Shown: positions 23,776 through 33,536 of the stretch, in pieces
Layout of the letters: each line of letters opens with the position of its first letter
Position numbering within the stretch: the stretch's first letter is position 1
Source of the DNA: Chamaecyparis obtusa
Taxonomy: Eukaryota; Streptophyta; Pinopsida; Cupressales; Cupressaceae
DNA length: 64,000 nt
Direction: 5' to 3'
NCBI GenBank assembly: GCA_027943335.1
Contig: BSBK01003256.1
Coordinates: 1,567,001 to 1,631,000 of the forward strand
Made by a program: the position numbers and the translations under genes
The notes under the pieces: generated by a model
Told to the model about the DNA's origin: nothing
Seen by the model: only the letters and a program-made list of their open reading frames with translations
Database searches by the model: none

Positions 23776-24084
23776 GGCTAAAGACCAAAGAGCCAAGCAT
23801 GTTGTATATGCAGTTAGCCTTTTAATAAATTTTGGCTTCTTTAATTTTCATGTTTGTAAGCCTATCATCTCTCTCTTTTGCATGTCCATCTTTTGTGAAA
23901 ATTTGAGTATAAGGATTTATGTTAATGCAAATTGATTTCAAGATCACATTGGTTGATTATCTCTATGTTCCTAGATTCCAAGTTGTAATGGAAGGATTCA
24001 GTAATGAAGGCTTCATGACTGTTACTCGATATGAAAGAATCTGGTTTGATTCATGTATCAGGTTCTTGAGTTGTTAAAAACCTC
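23776..24084 (+). repeat. Inverted copy of an internal LTR segment
   Basis: These 309 bp are the reverse complement of 23144-23452 in the adjacent LTR (start GGCTAAAGACC, end AAAAACCTC). The copies differ at scattered sites, some of which match the right LTR instead. It sits exactly at the truncated end of the 3' LTR and makes a long hairpin possible. Confidence 0.88.
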
Positions 24085-24260
24085 TCGTGCAGTCCCTTGG
24101 ACCATCTCTATGGCCCCCATGACAGACTGCTGGTCTGCCTTTCTGTAGCTGTGAACTTCCACCTACAACCAAACATTGCATCAACAAAATCAAATATTCA
24201 AATTGCTTTTCCCACTCGGTCCTAGTGTGAGTTGCATCTCTCACACACTCAAGAGCTTCT

Positions 24261-24273
24261 AGCTCTGATACCA
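24261..24273 (-). promoter_or_regulatory. Primer-binding site, initiator-Met tRNA type
   Basis: Minus strand TGGTATCAGAGCT, three bases (GAA) inside the right LTR end. It fixes the 5' LTR as the right one and the orientation as minus. Confidence 0.9.
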
Positions 24274-24276
24274 TTC

Positions 24277-25416
24277 TAATGTAATATGAGACATCACACA
24301 CTACTACACCTACAAATCCATTAATGGCTTCATTAAGTCTGCATTGGAGAAACCATTTTCTGTGCAACTAAGCCATTACTTCTTTAGTTTTCTTCAAGAT
24401 TCTTTAAATCTACATGCTTCTTTGTCATTCTCTTTGATTATCGACTTGGAGGTCCACAAACTCCTTAGTCGATTCATATACTAACATTCTTCATACTCAG
24501 CAAACCCTACAAATGATAACCATAACCGGTCATGGTCGGTGTGTATCCACTCATATCTACACACTTAACAATATAAAATTTCAAAGATCACTTTTGGTCA
24601 TCTGATAACATTCGGTCATTTCCATACAAATGTTTCGTTCACCTCCTTTTCTATGTTCAAACCCGAGCCATACATTGCTCAAACACAATGATGGAACTTG
24701 CTGGTCACTATAGGAATGATATTTGATATCATTCAGTTGTACCAAACACACACAGCTTGGAAACCATGTATCTTGACCACCTTCACGGGCACAAATAATT
24801 TGATAACAAGCGTGCATGGATATAACATATCCACCACCCCTTTCATTGTTTCAAAGTCCTCCTTTCCAAAACTCAAACACATCATATCATGATATGCTCA
24901 GCACCTTTCATATCCGAGTTTGTGGTCATGACTCTTCATAATCATCAACTCTTCCTAAATACATCTATCACTGTAATCTTTGCTCGGGCTCCACACAGCT
25001 CCACCACCTTCGAAGCTAATGCAAGATTCTACACACAATAATTGCATAACGGTTCTAAAAACCATTTTCCATGCTTAATGTACTCAAGGTTTTTAACAAC
25101 TTGAGAACCCAATACATGAACAAACCAGATTCTTTAATATCGACTAGCAGTCATGAAGCCTTCATTACCAAATCCTTCCATTACAACTTGGAGTCTAGGA
25201 ACATAGAGATAATCAACCAATATGGTCTTGAAACTGATTTTCATTAACATAAATCTTTATACTCAAATTTTCACAAAAGATGGACATGCAAAAGAGAGAT
25301 ATGACAGGCTTACAAACATGAAAATTAAAGAAGCCAAAATTTATTAAAAGGCTAACTGCATATACAACATGCTTGGCTCTCTGGTCTTTAGCTAGAGAGA
25401 TGACTCTTCTTTTTAA

Positions 25417-25462
<46 letters not shown>

Positions 25463-25810
25463 TCTCTCTCGTAACTTCTCCCCACTACTTCACAATTACA
25501 TTGATGTCTCTTTAAGAGATTCGTGGGTAGTTACAAAACTTCGCATCTTTTCATAACCACCACCATGATTACATAATGTTGTCTATTAATAGAAAATCAT
25601 GGATAGTCACGAAAACCATCTATCTACTTGATGACCCATCATAATCTCCTTATAATTTTTGGTTACAAATTCCATGTAATCCATTCTAAATGCAATTTTA
25701 AACTATTTAACCATTCCTTAGACATGGTCCCACAAAATTCAAAATTACTGAAACATTACAATATTAGGAAATGTGGCATAATGTTCAAGGGTTGAGATGC
25801 TCCCGCATCA
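24277..25810 (-). repeat. 5' LTR of the small element
   Basis: Full-length LTR copy of about 1.53 kb, starting TAATGTAATATGAG (one change from TGATG) and ending CCCGCATCA next to the AAACT duplication. Confidence 0.88.
25419..25470. repeat. (TC)n microsatellite
   Basis: About 25 TC units with one interruption. The other LTR of the same element has a much shorter run at about 23482-23497, so the array grew after insertion or differed in the template. Confidence 0.95.
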
Positions 25811-26702
25811 AAACTTTATCTTTTGCAAAATTATGGATATAACAGATTATATTTATACATGCATAACATAAGAAGCTAAACAACATGCATAACAATAAAG
25901 AACTCATAACACATTATTTGTTCTTTAGGAAACCCTGGCCAAGGGAAAACCTTGGTGGGGACGGTACCCACAAAGATCCACTAATCAAAAGTATCTTGTT
26001 AAGGATGTTGACCCTATTAGGAGTCCATTACAAGAATATAGTGTATCAGTCCTGATTAAGGGACTATAGGCCTTGTTAGAAGCCTCAACCCTATTAGGAG
26101 TTGTAGTAAAAAATGTGATTAACAGATGAGCCCACTACCCAAAAAAGTAATGTACAATATACACTGATTACAAAATAGGTTAAGGTACATAACCTTATAC
26201 TACTTGCATCAATATCACTTCACTGCTCTTTCACTATTACTATTACATATGCTTCACATACTTCACATCATATTACTTGCTACTTGTTACAATTACTTCC
26301 ACTTGCTATGTTTTTACTTGTAATTACAATTACATTTACATTTATACCAATAGCTTTATCAAAGATTTAAAATCTAAGATGTCCTCCCTTTATATTGTTA
26401 AGTCATTATTTTGATAAACAAAATAATCCCTTAACTCTTTACTAGTTCTGTCTTCATATTCTATCCTATCGGCTGTACACTGTCTTCGATAAAATTGTCA
26501 TAACTTCTTCTGTACATTTTGTACTAACTTGTGCTCTGAGATGGGCGATCAATAGACATCATAGAGTCTATGTTCAAGTGCACAAGCACTGAACTTACTC
26601 CAGTTGATGTCACAAACAAAAATTGTGTCTAGGTTCACTGGTAAAACACTATCTCACACTTAGACAAATTTGCAATGTGCTCTGTCATACTTGCTCTCTG
26701 AC

Positions 26703-28042
26703 ATAATTACTCAGAAAAGAATCATTCAAGGAAAGCCTAGTAGCTTGAGTAAGATCTCTATGGATATGGATCAACTATAGAAGAATCTTGAAGAAGCTCT
26801 TGAACAGATTGACTTGCTTACTATTGAAAAAGATACTTTGAAAATAAAGTATGATGATGCAAAGAACCTCATTGAGAAACTGAAAAACAAATTGGAAGAT
26901 CTAAGATCTGAAAAAGAATCCAAAGTTTTTATTGAAGATTGTGATGACAATATGGAAAAAGAAAATGATATCCTTAAGCATGAATTAAAGATAGAAAATT
27001 TGAAGCTTAGTTTGAAAGATGGAAATGGCAAGAATGAAGCAAATCTGAGATCTGAGAATGAAAGTCTAAAGACTAAAAATGAAGGACTAAAATCTGAACT
27101 TTCTAAAGTAACATCTAAACTTGAGAAAGTCAATTTGGAGTATGATGAACTAAAGAAATACAATAAGATTGTGAAAGGTGAACTAAATCAATCGAAACAA
27201 CTTGAAAGGCTATATTCAACTAGTGAGAAGATTGATGAACAAATATCTTATTAGAAACCATTCTATGATAAGACTGGTCTTGGATTCAACACTTTCAAAG
27301 CAAATGATGAAGGAAAGGAACCAAATCTGAAGATATCTAAAAGCATAGATGAGAAGAAGCCTGATGAGATCAACAAATCTGAAGATACACCTAAAGAAGG
27401 AGAATCACAGAAGCAAGAGGAATCACCCAAAGGTATGCATAGAGAATTCAAAGGTAGATGTTTTGCTTGTAATACTATTGGTCATATGAAGAGAGATTGC
27501 ATAGGTAAACAATTTAAACCTCTTAATGGTTATTGTTACAATTGTCATGGTTTTGGACATAGAGCTATTGAATGTAGGAAACCTAAATTTATTGAGAATA
27601 ATGATGGTAGTAGAATGTTTAGGAATACTAACAATGCAGATAAGAAACCTATTGAAGATACGAACAGAAGAAGTGGAGTAGTATGTTATAGATGCAAAAG
27701 GTTGGACACATTGCTAGAAACTATAGATCACAAATCAATCAACCTGGACCAAGATATGGAAACAATGGAATTGTTTGTTAGATATACAACAAGATTGGAC
27801 ATACAACAAGGTTTTGTAGAATGAACAATAGAGTTTTTCATCCTAATCCTAACACTAGGAATCATGCAAGAAGAAATGAAGATGCTAGTAATAGTCAAAA
27901 AGGATGTTGTAGTAATTCAGATGAAGTGAAGTTTATCAAAAGCATAGATCAAGGAGGCATATTCAACATTGAAGGTAATCAGGAAGGTGAAGTATTGAAA
28001 GGTAAGAATGAATCTTTACCTGACCTATCTCAAAGTACTTAA
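26703..28042 (+). pseudogene. Gag C-terminal fragment with coiled coil and zinc knuckles
   Basis: One frame runs from 26766 to about 27716 with two stops (at 26778 and 27252). It starts with a long heptad-rich, Lys/Glu-rich coiled coil (IEKDTLKIKYDDAKNLIEKL and following), then KPFYDKTGLGF, a short motif common ahead of zinc knuckles in plant copia gag proteins. Next come two intact CCHC knuckles, CFACNTIGHMKRDC and CYNCHGFGHRAIEC. Two more follow in decayed form: CYRCK runs into a frameshift within the third, and the fourth (27770-27820) has Cys changed to a stop. The N-terminal part of gag is missing because the inverted LTR joins inside the gene. 27821-28042 is a basic, Asn-rich tail. Confidence 0.82.
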
Positions 28043-28488
28043 TTCATGTAAATTACAATAGAATAGGAACTTAGATTTAGTGTAGGAGTAGATATATGAT
28101 GAATTGAGTATTGCACAATTAATGCAAGTTAGTTTATGATATTCTAATGCTATGGTTAAGAGCGCAAAGAAAAATATTATGTTTTGCAAGATCGCAAGAA
28201 GTTTTAAGTTTTGCACGATAGCAGAGATAGCTTTTTGGAAAGAAGCAGCAAAAGAATTGAATGTGATGTAAGATCTAAGTGAGATTGAATTAATAAAAGT
28301 TTATGATCGGTATTATTTGATCATCAAAGTGAAATCAAGTGTCAAGGAGATTGAAGAGCAGTGATAGAAAGAATTTTGCAAGGATTTGGAAAAGAATTGT
28401 GTGCCGAATCTACGCAAGCCCTAAAATCATGAAATTGAGGCATTTTACTTGAAAAATATTTAAATCAGTAAAGGCATTTGAAGAAATC
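28043..28488 (+). other. Decayed stretch between gag and the unfamiliar frame
   Basis: Short coding-like phrases (for example EIEELIK-like runs around 28250-28400) occur between many stops. No protease, integrase or RT motif is visible here, although this is where pol would stand in an autonomous copia element. Confidence 0.45.
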
Positions 28489-30310
28489 ATGGATGTTTTG
28501 TTAATACACAATGTCAGAGACAAGAATAGACCTAAAATGAAAAGGGAACCAATAGAACCATTGTAAGAAGACCCTAGGTTTGCATTATCATCCAAACCAA
28601 ATGGATTTTTACATTTAGAGAATGTCAGGAGTTATCTTGGATGCAAACTAGAGACAGTAAATGATAGTGATTTTATAGATGAATATCAAAAGATGTACAA
28701 TCAGGATATGACACTGAAACAAGGTTTTGAACACTTGGAACATAATGAAATTGTCAAATATGGATTACCGTATGAATTTGATAATGAAGAATGAACTAAG
28801 ATCATTTTGAGTATAATTCATAATGGAAAGTTTTGGCTAGAGGATAGAGTGATAGATATTACAATTGATTTGATTCATGAAGTCACTGGATTATCTAAGA
28901 CTAGAGATATTCTTTTTAATGAGAAAAACATGAGAAAAAAAGTCATTGACAACACTAATTCATCCTATAATGGTAGAGGAATTGTGATTAGCAAGATCAA
29001 ACAAGTTGATGTGAGATACATATGCAAGATCCTAACTACTAAGTTTTGTGCTAATTCAAGAGAAGATGACATGGCAGTTGGAATGGTACATGCAACTTAT
29101 CTTATGTGTGTTGACAGAGTATTAGTTGATATGTGTGAAATTCTTAGAATCCAATTGTTTGAGAACTTGGAGAAGATCAAGAAAACTAAGTATACACAGT
29201 TTAGGCTCTCATCCCTAATCACATACATGTTCTTTCATCTTTTAAGGAGATTTCCTTAGACCATAGGAAATGATTGGAATGATGGACAAACTGCAATGGA
29301 AAGGATTAATGTAGTATATAGAAAGCATGTTATTGACAATGTTAATGAGAGTGCAGTACTTGTTATTAAGACATTTTAGAATATCGTGTCTAGCAGATCA
29401 AGGATCCCTAAGTCTCTTGTTGAGAAAGACAAAGATTATATATGTTTTATGGTGGATACTGACTTTACCTATATTGAAGTAGTAGAGCCTAGAATAGAGT
29501 TCATATACCCTCTTGGCTATGAAATATCTAAGGTAGAAGTTGAAGAATATGTTAGCAGACTACTAAAGTGTAAGTTGGACACTCAATGTAACAGGTTTGG
29601 AACCTTTGAGGAGAACCTCAACTCCGCAAAGATTCTAATTGAAGAGAAATAGTCTAAGAAGAGAGTTGAGAGAACCATTAAGAAAATATTAAAGGATACA
29701 GGAATGACAGAGAGAGAGAGTTTTTGGTAGCAAAGTAGATAGCAATAGTAATTAGAGAGAGTGGAAAAAAGGAAGTTTTGTCTATCCCTCCTTTATCATC
29801 AATTGCAGAGCCACAGGAAGAACCACAAGTAAAGGTGAAAGTGGAAGTACCTGAGAAGGACATAGAAACAAAGATGTCTACTAGATCCACTTCCTCCACA
29901 CCTAGCAAAAGAGTTAAGGAGAGTGCCATTGGACCAAGAAAGAGGCATAAAACTCTAGTGCAACCTATTCTAAGGAAGATTGCAGAAGTTAAAGATGATG
30001 TCACTACAAAGAAGAAAGCTTGGAAACCAAAAGTTGAAAAGCTTAATGAGCAGATTATTGAGAATGGTGACTTTGCAAGAATGAACAAATATTATGATCT
30101 TTATGATTATACTGATAGACTTAATCTAGAGAATGCAGTTGTGAAGCATATGATCTTGACTAGCAAGAAGTTTGACACTATTCAAGGACAAATGCCTGAT
30201 GATCTTTATAAAAAACTTCTGAATAGGAAGAAGAGAGCATCAGATGAAGAGACAACTATCAGAGAAAAGCTTGTGAGGAAGTGTATCATCTTAAAATGGA
30301 AGCACTTCCA
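28489..30310 (+). pseudogene. Unrecognised ORF of pol-less LTR elements, N-terminal two thirds
   Basis: The frame starts near ATG 28489 and stays open, apart from stops at about 28564, 28792, 29258 and 29380, to 29652, then shifts and continues at 29778-30310. Segments in order: GFLHLENVR (28603), FWLEDRVIDITIDLIHEVTG (28830s), FRLSSLITYMFFHLL (about 29200), YIEVVEPRIEFIYPLGYE (29470) and NRFGTFEEN. After these come a basic Ser/Thr-rich stretch with KKR-type clusters resembling a nuclear-localisation region (SKRVKESAIGPRKRHK) and a helical segment. Homologous segments in the same order occur at 58600-62450. I do not recognise the protein; it shows no RT, integrase, protease or nuclease motif. 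The xTGL segment recalls plant mobile-domain-like proteins, which is only a guess. A solo LTR interrupts it at 30311. Confidence 0.75.
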
Positions 30311-30477
30311 TGTTAAGAGTGTTTAGCCCTCCGAGTAAGTGGTTTGGGGTCATGTCGAATGCTTTGAATGGATATTTGACTTGGATCTGGCTTTTCTCCC
30401 TATTCTACCCCATTTCCCACTTCTTCCTGGCATTTTCCTGGCATTCTGGACTATGAACCTGAGGTTTTTTACCATAA

Positions 30478-30580
30478 GGTCAAGGTCGACCTTATGGGGT
30501 CAAAGTCAACCTTGATCCTAACTAGGCTAGGATCAACCTCAACCTTGACCTAGTCAAGTTTGAGCTTGACCTTGACCCTA
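30478..30580 (+). promoter_or_regulatory. Cluster of TTGAC/GTCAA (W-box core) motifs in the solo LTR
   Basis: Seven TTGAC cores, counting both strands, occur in about 100 bp (GGTCAAGG, GGTCAAAG, AGTCAACC, CTTGACC twice more, and AGTCAAG). They sit about 400 bp upstream of the TATA box. TTGAC(C/T) is the known WRKY factor site. Three more lie downstream at 31605-31665. Confidence 0.65.
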
Positions 30581-30986
30581 GGGTTTGGGATCTTTGGGGT
30601 TAGCTTTTGGTTTTAGGACTTCATCAAAATCTTACATTTTCCCTCTTCGGGGCCACTATTTCTCAGATTAAGTGTCAAATTCTCAAATTAATATTTGAGG
30701 TGGACATTTCTTGATATTTGTATAGGATTCCTAATTTATTATTGAAGATTATCCTTTCTTGAGTTTTGTGCCTAATGCTCAAATTAACTTTGGGGTTGGC
30801 CTTACCTCAAATTTTGTAACAAGGCTCTTAAATAATTATTTTATTTCTATATTAAGGGTGGTCCCCTCCTAGATTTTTGTGTCAAGACTTTAATTTAATT
30901 TCCCTCCATGTGCACCTCTCTAGAGTTTTGTGCCATGGGCCCTTAATTATTGTTTTCTATGAGGCCCCTCTTGTGCCCTAGATCAC

Positions 30987-30995
30987 TATAAAAGG
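30987..30995 (+). promoter_or_regulatory. TATA box of the solo LTR
   Basis: TATAAAAGG in the context CACTATAAAAGGGAGCC, followed by a pyrimidine-rich stretch. Transcription would be expected to begin about 30 bp downstream. Confidence 0.65.
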
Positions 30996-31927
30996 GAGCC
31001 TTCCTCTCTGATTTTCTCCATCAAGTTTTGTGAGAACATATCTCTCAATCAAGTTTTCATGCTCAAGCATTCATTCAAGCAAGCATCCATTCAGGCATTC
31101 AAGTCCTCTTCTCCATCCAAGTTCTCCATTGAAGATCAAGGATTCAAGCATTCAAACCATTGAAGGGATTTGGTTCAAGCATTCAAGATTAATCATTCAA
31201 ACCCTAGATATAGCCATCATGATGGTGTGATCTTACTTCAAGATCCTTTGTTCATCTTCAAGATCCATTTCATTCTTCCCCCAAAGTGGATTCCAAACAT
31301 ACAATCATGGAGGTTTGATTTACATGTTCAAGCTTTCATATCAACATACTTGATTACATTTCAAATACAATTGCATTATCTATTGAATTTCATAGCTTCA
31401 TTGTTAGATCTACTTCTACTACTTGCTAGCATTCTCCATTTCAAATTCAATATTAAGGTTGATTCCAAACCAGGGTTTAACCAAGGAAAACCCCCCAAAC
31501 AAACAAAAAATACCCTCTTTTTCTTGTAGGTGCAGGTGCGGAACTTTGGATCTAAGAGTAGATTTGGATACCCTTTTCGGTGAACTTTTGAGATCTATGA
31601 ACAAAGTCAAAGTTGACCTTCATTTTCCTGAGGTCATCATTGACCTTTTATGTGGGTCAAGGTTGACCTGATCTCATCTCATAAAAAGATTTCTGAGTTT
31701 TGTAGATCTCGTAGTTTTGGTTCAACCTAGTGGGAATCAATAGTTTTTGAGATTGTTTGATAGGGTTTTCAGCCAATTATTTTTTAGAGGTAAGTACCTT
31801 TATTTCTTAATTTCAATATTAGTCATCTATATTTACTTTCTATATCAATAAAATTCAAATGTAAGTGTAAAATATTGGTTTTGGGGTCTCTTTTATGTGC
31901 AAACCATTGTTCTAGGACCCCATCCAT

Positions 31928-33255
31928 ATTTTATCCTCTATAGGAAGCTTTGTGAGATAAGAGATGAAGCTCATTTCAACCAGATTATGAAGGCCCTAAG
32001 CACCCATCTAAGAACCAAAAGAAGAACAATTTAGATTATGGGAGGCAGGTATGAAGAAGTAAACTTTGAGACTGAACAGGAAATTATCAAGGTTATGATA
32101 GAGTATGTTGGAGAATCATCAGTTGTAGCAGAGCAAGCAGGTGAGAAAGTACAAGAGGACATTCCCTCTTATCCAGCTATTAATATTGAAGATGAAACAA
32201 TGAATGTGGAAGGTACACAAATCACCTTGGATACTGATGAAAATGTATTCAAGAATTTGGAGAACATTGTTGACGATTCAACCTTTGAGGAACATGAAGC
32301 TACAAAAGAAGAAGAAATAACAAAGACCACTATTGTGGAACCACCAGTTGTAGAAGAACAAGTTCCCCTTCCCACCAAAGAAGATATTAGTCTTACTCCT
32401 GAGACTGGAAAGAAGACTCAAATTGGCTCTATGATTGAGCATTTGGGAAAAGAAGTAGATGATGATGATCAATTGGAACTGATTACATCCTTAAATAAAA
32501 TAATTGGTAAGAATAAGAAGGTGAAGAGTCTTGAAGGATGTCTGAAGGAACTAATTAGAGAAGTTACAAAGTATTGTGACTACACAAATTTCAAAAGTAG
32601 ATCCTATGGAGAAGGAAAAGAAGGTAATGAGTACCTTTGATAATGAATTCACAAACCTAGCTGATATTGAAAAAGTGAAAGCACAAGCAGACTATGAGGC
32701 TAGAATGCTTTTGAACATCAGTCAATACATCAGCAATGATATCAACACTCTTGATATCTGTATCAAAGATTTGAGGAAGCACTTGGAAACAGGAAAATCT
32801 TTGTATATACAGTGTACAAAATCAAAGACTTTGACAGCTAAGGAAGATCAGAAGATAAAGTTGAAGGAAGTAGAGATTCTAAATGAAACAAACCTTCTAT
32901 CTAGTCCTAATGTGAAGGTCTGTAATGTTGAGAAGAAAGTTAGGCAACTTTATGATGAAATTAGAGTTGTGCAAGATGAGAAAGATAGGAAACTGAGAAG
33001 ATATACTCTTTTGAGAGAGCATGTTTCTATGAAGTTGAGCATAATTGAAGAACAATTGGAAGATTGTCTTTCAGCAAAGACATCTTTTCAAAAATTTAAC
33101 TTTGAAAACCTCTAAGCATGTGAAATTGCTTCTTATGGATTGACCGCACTACTTAATGTGGTAGATTCCATTAAGAAATCATGGGAGAAGGAGATTGAAG
33201 CCATGAAGATAGATTTTGCAGATTGTGTTGCAAGCCTACCAGCTTTACAATAAAT
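31928..33255 (+). pseudogene. Unrecognised ORF of pol-less LTR elements, C-terminal third
   Basis: After the solo LTR the frame resumes as LYRKLCEIRDEAHFNQIMKA, passes one stop at 32034, and continues to 32640 with a very acidic segment (EEEITKTTIVEPPVVEEQ). A frameshift near 32580-32640 leads into a long coiled-coil region (32576-33115) with KKVRQLYDEIRVVQDEKDRK. A stop at 33113 precedes a last coding-like stretch (KKSWEKEIEAMKIDFADC) ending at 33255. A related Lys-rich helical end occurs at 63010-63290 in the second element. The architecture (basic region, acidic region, terminal coiled coil) somewhat recalls the additional 3' ORF of Sireviruses, but I see no signal peptide or transmembrane segment. 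Confidence 0.68.
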
Positions 33256-33525
33256 AAATTGAGGTATAACTTTTTGTGATACAATTTTGTGACCCTCCCT
33301 ACCTTATTTTGTCATTGTTGTCAAAGGGGGAGAGATATATAGAAGAAAATTGATAGTATATGATAAGGGTTGTTACTCTTAGGGGGAGTACTATATTAGA
33401 GGCAATAATTTTTGAGGAGTTATAAGGATAGTATGCATTTTATACTATGGCCACAGTTTTGAACAATTTTGAGATTTTTGAGTTGTACATTTAACCAATT
33501 TTCTCATATGTTGCCACCAATGACA

Positions 33526-33536
33526 AAGGGGAAGAT
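33526..33536 (+). promoter_or_regulatory. Polypurine tract
   Basis: AAAGGGGAAGAT immediately precedes the TGTTGGCAATTTGG start of the right LTR. It establishes plus orientation. Confidence 0.85.

Larger units (their letters stand above)
22335..25810 (-). mobile_element. Small non-autonomous LTR element with foldback internal region
   Basis: Direct LTRs (22335-23775 and 24277-25810) with a 5-bp duplication AAACT at 22330-22334 and 25811-25815. Outer ends are TGATG and CATCA. The internal region is only about 500 bp: 309 bp of it is an inverted copy of part of the LTR, the rest a leader with an initiator-Met primer site. No gag or pol motif exists, so it must have moved with proteins supplied by another element. 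The left (3') LTR lacks the outer 59 bp of U3 at its internal side. The LTRs have diverged moderately. Confidence 0.88.
22283..26702 (-). repeat. Inverted, truncated left LTR (interrupted)
   Basis: Begins TGTTAGAAATAGGGAATACT, the reverse complement of the right LTR end, and can be followed to 26702 (..TTGCTCTCTGAC). It lacks the 76 bp matching the right LTR's U3 start (33537-33612). At 26703 the sequence passes abruptly into internal gag sequence; there is no primer site. A nested element occupies 22335-25810. It contains the motif cluster at 25985-26110 and, in sense orientation, a TATAAAGGG box near 26386-26394. Confidence 0.88.
30311..31922 (+). mobile_element. Probable solo LTR inserted in the unfamiliar frame
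   Basis: The segment starts TGTTAAGAGTG and ends AGGACCCCA, with TCCA on both sides (30307-30310 and 31923-31926; a clean 5-bp duplication is not resolved). It interrupts a reading frame that resumes at about 31928. A strong promoter-like TATAAAAGG is at 30987-30995, with CT-rich and CAAG-rich leader sequence after it, as in an LTR U3-R-U5 layout. No second copy or primer site is seen. The boundaries could be off by a few bases. Confidence 0.7.

Noticed and set aside
25213..25485. Arg-Glu repeat protein on the minus strand
   Set aside because: It is the translation of the (TC)n microsatellite within an LTR.
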